A stretch of 64,000 nucleotides of DNA from Promicromonospora sp. MEB111. GTDB lineage: Bacteria; Actinomycetota; Actinomycetes; Actinomycetales; Cellulomonadaceae. Numbering within the stretch: the stretch's first letter is position 1; each line of letters begins with the position of its first letter. Where the stretch lies: assembly GCF_030209445.1 (NCBI RefSeq), contig NZ_JARVSD010000010.1, forward strand, positions 1-64,000, in the 5' to 3' direction. The notes beneath the pieces were generated by a model, which saw nothing but the letters and a program-made list of their open reading frames with translations, searched no databases and was not told where the DNA came from. Below, piece by piece: positions 1 to 7,126 of the stretch. Made by a program: the position numbers and the translations under genes.

Positions 1-1
1 C

Positions 2-181
2 CACACCCCACGCAGCCGCTACCAGATCGGCTGCCACACCACCGCCACCCACGGCGCGATCGCCTACCGACCCAGCCCACCACCCGGCCACCCACGCCCG
101 GCGAATCGACCCAGCCGGTCACCTGGTCGAGCCCGCACCCGGTCCCGGCACCCCGACCTCTCCTGGACCCACCCCACCTGA
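2..181 (+). CDS. Possible 3' end of a CDS cut by the window edge
   Basis: A reading frame open from the window edge runs about 59 codons to a TGA at 179-181. The plus strand is strikingly C-rich and G-poor here, unlike the flanking DNA. The peptide is rich in Pro, His and Arg and ends in DLSWTHPT. I recognise no family. It could be the low-complexity tail of a larger protein or non-coding. Confidence 0.2.
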   Translation, partial: HTPRSRYQIGCHTTATHGAIAYRPSPPPGHPRPANRPSRSPGRARTRSRHPDLSWTHPT

Positions 182-530
182 CGACCACTGACGACACGCG
201 ACGAGAACCACCTCGCGAAGCCCATCAACACGTTCGTGGTCGCTCCAGGCGAGGCCGGCCGTCAGGTCCGTCACTACTGCAGCCATGACCCCGAGATGAG
301 GGCGGCTGGGGGCAGAGCCCCTGAGGCGTACGCCAATTTCAGCCGGTCCCTCCTTCTTCTGCCTGCGGCCGGCGAGGCGAGTACCAGGCCACGGATGCCA
401 TCGGCGAGTACGCGAAGGACCACGACACCCGTGCGCGGTCGGTACGTCGACTGCGGGACCACCGGCGGCCGGCTCGCGGCCGGTCTGGCCGTTGCCGAGA
501 GCTGCCCCGGCCGGTCAGGACGCGTGGGGT
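182..530. other. No gene recognised
   Basis: About 350 bases between the edge fragment and the methyltransferase. Short open frames exist on both strands, but none has a ribosome site, signal peptide or recognisable motif. I see no clear hairpin or promoter either. Confidence 0.4.
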
Positions 531-1235
531 CTAGCGGGCCTCGAGGACGAAGAAGAGAAAGGACACGAACGCGGTCCGCTCACCGCTCGCGATGCGTGGC
601 GGGAGGAGCTCGGGCGGCGTGTCCGGCGACGGCGCGGGTTCGGCCATGGACGCGATGCTGAACCCGGCGGCGGCGAAGGCGTCGGTCATCGCGTGCAGGG
701 GGCGGTGCCAGAAGGTCAGCGTCCCCGGTTGGCCCGCGAACTCGTACTCCTCCGAGAACTGGCGGACGGCGAAGTAGTTCTCCTCCGGGAACAAGAAGGG
801 GCGCACGAGCGGGTGGTTGACGGAGAGGATGAGGCGGCCGCCGGGCTTCAGGACCCGGCGCAGCTCGGTGAGCGGTGAGTCCCAGTCCTCGAGGTAGTGC
901 AGCACGAGGGAGGAGACGACGTCGTCGAAGGTGTGATCCGCGTAGGGCAGCGGCTCCCCGAGGTCTGCGACGGTCAGCGGGACGTCGTCACCGAGCCTGC
1001 GGCGGGCGAGCTCGATCATCGCGGGGCTGCCGTCGAACCCGGTCATGTCGGCACCTCGGTCACGCAGCTCCCCGGACAGCGGTCCGGAGCCGCAGCCCGC
1101 GTCGAGGATCTTGCGACCGCGCACGTCGCCGGCGAGGCGGACCATGGCCGGTCGTTCGTACCAGGCGTTGAGGAGGCTCCCGGCGTTCTCGGCGTCGTAG
1201 CTGGCGGCGAACTCGTCGTAGTGGTCGGCCTTCAT
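531..1235 (-). CDS. Class I SAM-dependent methyltransferase
   Basis: Predicted cytoplasmic enzyme moving a methyl group from S-adenosylmethionine to an unidentified acceptor. The 234 residues are the usual size of a single-domain Methyltransf_11/25 protein. Motif I is LDAGCGSG (residues 44-51), an acidic motif II lies in TGFDGS (65-70), and LKPGGRLILS is the conserved late-core strand. The ATG has an AAGGGGA ribosome site a few bases upstream. It stands alone on the minus strand, so neighbours give no clue to substrate. The fold is well supported; the substrate is not. Confidence 0.85.
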   Translation of the reverse strand: MKADHYDEFAASYDAENAGSLLNAWYERPAMVRLAGDVRGRKILDAGCGSGPLSGELRDRGADMTGFDGSPAMIELARRRLGDDVPLTVADLGEPLPYADHTFDDVVSSLVLHYLEDWDSPLTELRRVLKPGGRLILSVNHPLVRPFLFPEENYFAVRQFSEEYEFAGQPGTLTFWHRPLHAMTDAFAAAGFSIASMAEPAPSPDTPPELLPPRIASGERTAFVSFLFFVLEAR

Positions 1236-1469
1236 CGGATCCCCTTCGCTGGACGGTCCATGTCCCGCGCGACGCTATCGGGCTGGATCGGCCTGAAGGC
1301 CTTGTGACGGGGTCCCTCCCTCAGGTGCACCGGGTTCCTCCCGGACACGCTCACACTCGCGCGACGGTGCTGCTGACCGTGCCGAACTGCCAGCATGTCC
1401 GAGCTGAAGGACGTGCAGAACGTCGACCCGCGAGAGCCGTCCGTGCGGCACGGGTGGTGCTTCCCGGCC

Positions 1470-2021
1470 TCAGTAGGCCCGGAAGGTCTCGACGGTCCTC
1501 GACGCGTTGCCCGACAGCCACCACCGTCCGCGGTCGACCGTCCGGATGTCGGCGTCGAGCCCCAGGGCACGGACGGCCCAGGTCCCTGGTCCTCCTGCGC
1601 GGGAGTAGTCGGACGGGAAGATGTAGACACGCTCGGAGAACGTGGCGTTCCTGTCCGGCTTGCTGCCCTTGCGGATGCGTCGCAGGTCGGCGTGGAAGGA
1701 ACCCGCCGTCCCGTCGTGGCTTCCCAGACTGAACCCGACGTCACCGCCCGCCAGCAGCTTGTGGTTGCACCGCACCTTGCCCTTCACGGTCACGTAGCCC
1801 GGCAGGTTCTTGGCCCCGATGGGACGGACATCCACGCGGCAGCGTGCCTGCACGTAGCGGTCCTGCGCCGGTATGTAGTAGGTGTCGGTGACGACGAGGT
1901 CGTCCTCCCACGCCGCGGCGCTCGCGGGCGCGGCGGTCACGGACGCACCGACGAGTGAGAACGCGCCGGCAAGGGCTGCAAGCCAGTGCCTGAGCCGCGT
2001 CTGGTGCTTCTTCTCCTGCAT
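1470..2021 (-). CDS. Secreted protein of unknown function
   Basis: A 183-residue protein with a Sec signal peptide: a basic start, a hydrophobic core, and an A-x-A cleavage region ending in APASA at about residue 35. The mature part has two cysteines (ARCRVD and KVRCNH), possibly one disulfide, with alternating hydrophobic residues that suggest beta sandwich structure. The start is the inner ATG because GGAGG lies 5 bases before it; an ATG 12 bases further upstream has no such site. I recognise no family. Confidence 0.7.
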   Translation of the reverse strand: MQEKKHQTRLRHWLAALAGAFSLVGASVTAAPASAAAWEDDLVVTDTYYIPAQDRYVQARCRVDVRPIGAKNLPGYVTVKGKVRCNHKLLAGGDVGFSLGSHDGTAGSFHADLRRIRKGSKPDRNATFSERVYIFPSDYSRAGGPGTWAVRALGLDADIRTVDRGRWWLSGNASRTVETFRAY

Positions 2022-2130
2022 GACTACCTCCATGTGCCATGGTCGGCACTATCAGGCCTACTGCGCACGGAGCGCGGGCGCCACACGGCGGTGCGGCACG
2101 GAGCGGAATTCACCCCTCGACCACGCCGCG

Positions 2131-2136
2131 TAGGCT
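2131..2136 (+). promoter_or_regulatory. Leaderless-type -10 box TAGGCT
   Basis: TAGGCT lies 8 bases before the GTG at 2145 with no Shine-Dalgarno between, so transcription should begin at or next to the start codon. Confidence 0.5.
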
Positions 2137-2144
2137 CTGGCACC

Positions 2145-3362
2145 GTGGCCCTACTCGACGACGCGGCACTGATCCAACCCGACCTGGTCGCCCTGCGACG
2201 GCGCATCCATCAGCACCCCGAGATCGGCCTCCACCTGCCGGGAACGCAGGCGGCCGTGCTCGAAGCCCTGGACGGGCTGCCGCTGGAGATCACCACCGGC
2301 ACGGGGCTCAGCTCCGTGGTCGCCGTCCTGCGCGGGGACCTCCAGCCCGCGGGGCAGGGGCCCACGGTGCTGCTGCGCGGCGACATGGACGCCCTGCCGG
2401 TCGTCGAGGACTCGGGCGAGCCGTTCGCCTCCACCACCGGGGCGATGCACGCGTGCGGGCACGACCTGCACGTGGCCGGCCTGGTCGGCGCGGCCCGCCT
2501 GCTCAGTGCCAGGAAGCACGAGCTCGCGGGCAACGTCGTGTTCATGTTCCAGCCCGGTGAGGAGGGCCCCGGCGGGGCGCTGCCGATGATCACCGAGGGC
2601 GTCCTGGACGCGGCCGGCACGCCCGTGGACGCCGCCTTCGGGATCCACGTCACCGGCCTGTACGACAAGGGCCTGTTCGTCTCCCGGCCGGGCCCCGCCT
2701 GGGCCGGCGTCAACATCCTGGACATCACCGTGCACGGCAGGGGCGGCCACGGCTCGTCGCCCTGGATGTCCGTGGACCCCGTGCCGGTCGCGGCCGAGAT
2801 CGTGCTGGCGCTGCAGTCCTACGTGACCCGCCGCGTCAGCGTGTTCGACCCCGTGGTGATCACCGTGGGCCAGCTCCACGCGGGCACCGCCTCCAACGTC
2901 ATCCCCGACACGGCCGAGCTCACGGCCTCCGTGCGCACGCTGTCGGACGCGTCGCTGGCCCAGCTCACGGCCGAGCTCCCGCGGCTGGTCCAGGGCATCG
3001 CCTCCGCCCACGGCTGCACCGCCGACGTCGTCCTCGAACCGGAGTACCCGGTGACGGTCAACGACGCCGGCATGTGGGACCACACCCGCACCGTCCTGAC
3101 CGGCCTCTACGGGCCCGACCGGGTCGTCGAGCGGCCCGAGCCGATCATGGGCGCGGAGGACTTCTCCTACGTGCTGCAGCGCGTGCCCGGCTGCTTCATC
3201 CAGCTCGGCGCCCGGCCCGACGACGTCCCCGCCGACGCCGCGCCGTCCAACCACTCCGCCAAGGTCCGGTTCGACGACTCCGTGCTCGGCGAGCAGGCGG
3301 CGGCGCTCGCGGAGCTGGCCGTCACCACCCTGACGAGGCTGGGGACGACGCCGCCCGCGTGA
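2145..3362 (+). CDS. M20D-family amidohydrolase/peptidase
   Basis: Predicted two-metal hydrolase that cleaves N-acyl amino acids or amino-acid conjugates, like hippurate or IAA-amino-acid hydrolases. The 405-residue length is normal. Motifs in order: RRRIHQHPE near the N-terminus, GDMDALP, HACGHDLH (metal Cys/His ligands), QPGEEGPGG (catalytic and metal Glu), and MGAEDFSYVL near the C-terminus. The frame is open upstream to 1986, but similarity begins only at VALLDDAALI, and the GTG at 2145 sits 8 bases after TAGGCT, so a leaderless start is chosen. It converges on trpEG with a 29-base gap. The exact substrate is unknown. Confidence 0.88.
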   Translation: MALLDDAALIQPDLVALRRRIHQHPEIGLHLPGTQAAVLEALDGLPLEITTGTGLSSVVAVLRGDLQPAGQGPTVLLRGDMDALPVVEDSGEPFASTTGAMHACGHDLHVAGLVGAARLLSARKHELAGNVVFMFQPGEEGPGGALPMITEGVLDAAGTPVDAAFGIHVTGLYDKGLFVSRPGPAWAGVNILDITVHGRGGHGSSPWMSVDPVPVAAEIVLALQSYVTRRVSVFDPVVITVGQLHAGTASNVIPDTAELTASVRTLSDASLAQLTAELPRLVQGIASAHGCTADVVLEPEYPVTVNDAGMWDHTRTVLTGLYGPDRVVERPEPIMGAEDFSYVLQRVPGCFIQLGARPDDVPADAAPSNHSAKVRFDDSVLGEQAAALAELAVTTLTRLGTTPPA

Positions 3363-3391
3363 CCCGGCCGGTCACCCGGACGGCGTCGCGC

Positions 3392-5371
3392 TCACCGCGC
3401 CGGCCCGCCGGAGACCACCCGGCCCGGGACGCCCAGGGCATGGCGCGCGAGTGTGTCGAGCACGGTGATGCCGTCGGCCGACAGCACCGACTCCAGGTGA
3501 CCCTGGACCGACGCCACCCCCGGCCCGCGCAGTGCCGTCAGCACGCCGTCCGTGTCGACGGACGGCTCCAGCGCGAGCCGCGCCACCGGGTTGTCGGCGG
3601 CGGCCGCGGAGACCGTCGTCAGGTGCGCGCCGAAGGTGTTGTAGTAGCCGACGGCGGCCGTGGTGCCGAACACGTCGGTGTCCAGCCGCACGCCCTGCCG
3701 GGGTGCGGGCAGGGCGCGCAGCGGGAATCCGGCCAGGCCCGCGAGCACCTGGTGGCTGAGGCAGACGGCGAGCAGCGGCCGGCCCGCGGTGACGCGCTCC
3801 AGGATCCGCCGGGTGAGGGCGGCGATGCGGGGGTCCTCCTGGTCGCGCGGGTCGCCCGGGCCCGGGCCGAGCACGACCAGGTCGTCGGCGAGCACGTCCT
3901 CCACCGCGTCCCACCGGACCACGCGGGCGTTCATGCCCAGGTGGCCCAGCTGGTGGGCGAGCATCGTCGTGAACTGGTCCTCGTGGTCGACCACGAGCAC
4001 GTCCCGGCCGGCCAGCGGCGACTCTCCGGCTTCCTGCGGCCGGACCCAGAACTCGGCGAGCTGGTGGTTGCGCGCCGTCAGCGCCTCGGCGACGCCGGGC
4101 TGCGCGTTCAGGTCGACGACGGCGTCGGGCCCCGCCCCCCGCGCCACCAGGCCGAGCGAGGCGAGCACACCCGCCGCCTTGGCGCGGGTCTCGGCCACCT
4201 CGTGCTCCGGCACGGAGTGCCGCACGAGGGTGGCCCCGGCGGGCACGGACACGCGGCCGTCGGGGTGCAGGTAGGCGGTGCGGATGAGGATCGGGGCGTC
4301 GAGCGAGTAGCCCGCGGCCCCGGGTTCGAGCTCGACCTCGGCCGCGGCCTCCGGCTCGAACAGGGCCAGGAACCCCGAGTAGTAGCCGCGCGGGCGCGTC
4401 TCGTGCCGGGCGATGACCGTGCAGGCGTTCTCCATGGGCGACCCGGTCACGGTCGGCGCGAACATCGTCAGGCGCAGCGCGTCGCGCGGGTCCACGGTGG
4501 TGCGGCCCTCCAGCAGGTACTCGGTGTGGCTGAGCCGCGCCATCTGCTTGAGGTACGGGCCCACGATGCGCCCGCCGTCCGGGCACAGCGCGCTCATCAT
4601 CTTCATCTCCTCGTCGACCACCATGAAGAGCTCCTCGTTCTCCTTGGTGTCGCTCAGGAACTCCAGCACGCCCTCCCGCGTCGGGCCCGACGCCGGATGC
4701 CGGTAGGTGCCGCTGATCGGGTTCATCCGGGCCAGGCCGTCGTGCAGGGTCAGGTGCCGCTCGGGGGTGGCGCCCGCCAGGGACACCGCCCCCGCGGCCG
4801 GGCCGACGGCGGCCGCGGGCGCCGGGGCGTGGATCGCGAACGTCCAGTACGAGCCGACCTCGTGCGTCAGCAGGGCGCGGAACCACGAGGCCAGCGTGGG
4901 CACGGGGCCGGCGTCGGTGCGGGCCTCGAAGCTGCGCATCACCACGAAGTTGGCGCCCGCGCCCTGCCCGATCTCGTCGTCGATCACGCGGCGCACGATG
5001 CCCGCGTACTCGTCGTCGGGGATGTCGAAGCCGAGCGGCTCGGCGGCCACGGGCTCGGGCGGCAGCGCGGCGACGGCGTCGGACAGGGCGACGCGTTCCG
5101 ACTCGCGCACGACGAGGCAGCGCAGCGGTGCACCGTCGTCCTGCACGGTGAAGCCGCGCTCGCGGGCCTGGCGGTAGGGGACGACGGCGAGCACGGGCGC
5201 GCCGTCGAGCGGGATGTCGTGCAGGAGGTCGGCGTCGACGACGTCGCCGGTCAGCACCTCGACCTCGGTGCCGCCGTGGCGGCGCAAGAGGGCGAAGGGG
5301 AGCGACCCGTCGGAGGCCAGGACCCGGTCGAGGAGGGGGTGCTGGGCGGCGGGGCGAGCGGTGTGGGGCAT
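3392..5371 (-). CDS. trpE(G): Fused anthranilate synthase TrpE-TrpG
   Basis: Makes anthranilate from chorismate and glutamine, the first step of tryptophan synthesis. One 659-residue chain carries a chorismate-binding TrpE half (about 1-440; MNPISGTYR, GSPMENACTV and RGYYSGFLAL are visible) and a class I glutamine amidotransferase half (about 470-650) with the nucleophile Cys in AVCLSHQVLAG (about 538) and the His/Glu pair in VQGHLESVLS (about 624). The fused layout also occurs in PhzE (aminodeoxyisochorismate synthase), so sequence alone leaves some doubt. The upstream tandem-Trp leader peptide and hairpin decide for tryptophan biosynthesis. The ATG at 5371 has GAGAGGT upstream; the longer open frame overlaps the attenuator and is not used. 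Confidence 0.9.
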   Translation of the reverse strand: MPHTARPAAQHPLLDRVLASDGSLPFALLRRHGGTEVEVLTGDVVDADLLHDIPLDGAPVLAVVPYRQARERGFTVQDDGAPLRCLVVRESERVALSDAVAALPPEPVAAEPLGFDIPDDEYAGIVRRVIDDEIGQGAGANFVVMRSFEARTDAGPVPTLASWFRALLTHEVGSYWTFAIHAPAPAAAVGPAAGAVSLAGATPERHLTLHDGLARMNPISGTYRHPASGPTREGVLEFLSDTKENEELFMVVDEEMKMMSALCPDGGRIVGPYLKQMARLSHTEYLLEGRTTVDPRDALRLTMFAPTVTGSPMENACTVIARHETRPRGYYSGFLALFEPEAAAEVELEPGAAGYSLDAPILIRTAYLHPDGRVSVPAGATLVRHSVPEHEVAETRAKAAGVLASLGLVARGAGPDAVVDLNAQPGVAEALTARNHQLAEFWVRPQEAGESPLAGRDVLVVDHEDQFTTMLAHQLGHLGMNARVVRWDAVEDVLADDLVVLGPGPGDPRDQEDPRIAALTRRILERVTAGRPLLAVCLSHQVLAGLAGFPLRALPAPRQGVRLDTDVFGTTAAVGYYNTFGAHLTTVSAAAADNPVARLALEPSVDTDGVLTALRGPGVASVQGHLESVLSADGITVLDTLARHALGVPGRVVSGGPAR

Positions 5372-5430
5372 GCGAGACCTCTCGGTTCGGGGTGCCCGCC
5401 CGGGACCGGGTGTCTCGCGGAAACACGAAA

Positions 5431-5454
5431 CGACCGCCTCGGGCGAGGCGGTCG
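5431..5454 (-). terminator. trp attenuator hairpin
   Basis: A perfect 10-bp stem, CGACCGCCTC pairing with GAGGCGGTCG around a GGGC loop. On the minus strand it is followed by the T-rich run GTTTCGTGTTT. It lies between the leader peptide and trpEG, so it is the expected attenuator, read through when ribosomes stall at the two Trp codons. Confidence 0.85.
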
Positions 5455-5484
5455 TGGACGTGTGTGGATGCGTCGCGAGCCCGC

Positions 5485-5529
5485 CTAGTCGGCGGGCCAC
5501 CAGTCGAGGGAGATCAGGTGCGACGTCAT
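5485..5529 (-). CDS. trpL: trp operon leader peptide
   Basis: A 14-residue open frame, MTSHLISLDWWPAD, ends 30 bases before the attenuator hairpin. Two adjacent Trp codons (residues 10-11) in such a short peptide upstream of anthranilate synthase are the hallmark of ribosome-stalling attenuation. When charged tRNA-Trp is scarce, the ribosome should stall at WW and prevent the terminator from forming. The ATG lies 7 bases after a TAACGT -10 box, so the leader transcript itself seems to be leaderless. Confidence 0.85.
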   Translation of the reverse strand: MTSHLISLDWWPAD

Positions 5530-5536
5530 GGCCGGA

Positions 5537-5565
5537 ACGTTAGCCGGGCGGGGCGGTGGTGTCCA
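5537..5565 (-). promoter_or_regulatory. trp operon promoter
   Basis: On the minus strand, a TGGACA -35 (5560-5565), a 17-bp spacer and a TAACGT -10 (5537-5542) lie 7 bases before the trpL ATG. Spacing and hexamers fit the housekeeping actinobacterial sigma factor. Confidence 0.65.
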
Positions 5566-5633
5566 CAGGTGGGCCGTCGAATCGTCCAGGCCCCGCCGCA
5601 GAACTCCCCATTCCGGAGGACGGCGGCCACCCC

Positions 5634-5639
5634 TACGGT
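5634..5639 (+). promoter_or_regulatory. Leaderless-type -10 box TACGGT
   Basis: TACGGT ends 7 bases before the ATG at 5647. A weak TTCCGG -35 candidate lies 17 bp upstream. Confidence 0.5.
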
Positions 5640-5646
5640 CTGGACC

Positions 5647-7050
5647 ATGATCACCGTCGATCGGCACCGGACCAGCGCCACCGCGAGGCCCCGGCCGCAC
5701 CGCAGGAACACACCGGCACGTACCCTCCTCGCGCTCGGGGGCGCGGCGACGTTGATCGCCCTCTCGGCGTGCGGCGCGGGAGGGGCAGGGGACGGCGACG
5801 CCGCCACCGGGACGATCCAGTGGTGGACCTGGGACGACAAGCAGGCGGTGTCGTGGGGCAAGTGCGTCGAGCCGTTCGAGCAGGCCAACCCCGGTATCGA
5901 GGTCAAGGTGCAGCAGTACGCCTGGGACGACTACTGGACCAAGCTCACCGCGGGCTTCGTGGCCGGCAACGCCCCGGACACGTTCATGGACCACACCTCC
6001 AACTACCCCGAGTTCGTGGACCAGGGGCAGCTGCTCGCGCTCGACGACCTGATCGAGGAGTCGGGCTACGACGTCGGGCAGCTCGGCGTCGGCGTCGACA
6101 CCTGGACGTACAGCGACGGGGCCACCTACGGCCTGCCGAAGGACTGGGCCACGGTCGGGTTCTTCTACGACAAGGCGAAGCTCGCCGACGCCGGCCTCAC
6201 CGAGGACGACGTGCAGAACATGACCTGGAACCCCGACGACGGCGGCACCTTCGAGAGGGTCGTCGCCCGCCTCACGGTCGACGAGAACGGGGTGCGGGGC
6301 GACGAGCCGGGCTTCGACAAGGACAACGTGGCGACCTACGGGATCAACAGCCTCGGGTCCAACGGGATCAACGGCCAGGACACCTGGGCCAACTTCGCGT
6401 CGACCACCGGCTGGGAGCTGGGCGACAAGGACAGCTTTCCCACGACCTTCCAGTACGAGGACGAGCGGTTCGTGAAGACGGCGAAGTACCTGCGCGGCCT
6501 CGGCGAGCGCGGCCTGTCCCCGGTGGAGGGGCAGTTCACGCTCGGCCCGGCCGAGCAGCTCGGCACGGGGAGCGTCGCCATGGTCTCGGGCGGGTCCTGG
6601 TACGCGACGACGTTCTTCGCGCTCGACGGCGTCGACGTCGGCATCGCGCCCTCGGTGCTGGGCGAGGACGGGCAGCGCGCCGGGCTCTCCAACTCGAACG
6701 CGGACTCCGTCTGGGCGGGCACCAAGCACCCGGAGGCGGCGTTCAAGTGGGTCGCCTACATGAACTCGCCCGAGTGCCAGGACGTCGCCGGCGCCGACGG
6801 CACGTTCTTCCCGTCGATCGACTCGTCGATGGAGAAGACGCAGGCCGCCCTGCTCGACCAGGGGATCGACGTCACGCCGTACACCCGGCAGTTCGTGGAC
6901 GGGACGCTCTTCGAGACGCCGGTGTTCGCCGGCGGCCAGAAGATGGGCTCGGCGATCAGCCCGCTGATGGAGGGCTACTTCACCGGGCAGCGCGAGGACG
7001 ACGTCTTCGCGGAGATGGACGAGCTGAGCAGGGAGATCCTCGCGGAGTAG
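5647..7050 (+). CDS. Orphan CUT1-type sugar-binding lipoprotein
   Basis: A 467-residue extracellular solute-binding protein (family 1), probably tethered to the membrane and delivering an oligosaccharide to an ABC importer. The leader ends in a lipobox, IALSAC, followed by GAGGAGD. The mature part begins TIQWWTWDD, typical of the fold. No permease or ATPase adjoins it. It is clearly paralogous to the binding protein at 45592-46920; both have DDYW, YGLPKDW, WNPDDGG and a long LTVD-NGVRGDEPGFDK block. It may serve the permeases at 43.7-45.6 kb or a distant set. ATG 5647 is chosen over the longer frame because a -10 box sits directly before it. Confidence 0.88.
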   Translation: MITVDRHRTSATARPRPHRRNTPARTLLALGGAATLIALSACGAGGAGDGDAATGTIQWWTWDDKQAVSWGKCVEPFEQANPGIEVKVQQYAWDDYWTKLTAGFVAGNAPDTFMDHTSNYPEFVDQGQLLALDDLIEESGYDVGQLGVGVDTWTYSDGATYGLPKDWATVGFFYDKAKLADAGLTEDDVQNMTWNPDDGGTFERVVARLTVDENGVRGDEPGFDKDNVATYGINSLGSNGINGQDTWANFASTTGWELGDKDSFPTTFQYEDERFVKTAKYLRGLGERGLSPVEGQFTLGPAEQLGTGSVAMVSGGSWYATTFFALDGVDVGIAPSVLGEDGQRAGLSNSNADSVWAGTKHPEAAFKWVAYMNSPECQDVAGADGTFFPSIDSSMEKTQAALLDQGIDVTPYTRQFVDGTLFETPVFAGGQKMGSAISPLMEGYFTGQREDDVFAEMDELSREILAE

Positions 7051-7066
7051 GTCCTCGGCGGGGAGA

Positions 7067-7104
7067 GGCCGGCCCGGACCACCGTGCGGTGGTCCGGGCC
7101 GGCC
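7067..7104. terminator. Bidirectional terminator hairpin
   Basis: A perfect 17-bp inverted repeat (7067-7083 with 7088-7104) around a GTGC loop, between the convergent ends of the binding protein and the PQQ dehydrogenase. No long U tract follows, as is common in very GC-rich genomes. Confidence 0.8.
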
Positions 7105-7126
7105 TTCGTGCTGGTGCCGGGCGGGC

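Noticed and set aside
236-661. 141-codon frame near the left edge
   Set aside because: Overlaps the methyltransferase 3' end, is Arg/Ser-rich and has no ribosome site or motif.
3074-5488. 804-codon open frame on the plus strand opposite trpEG
   Set aside because: Arg/Pro/Gly-rich with no motif; a shadow produced by GC-rich third positions of the real gene on the other strand.
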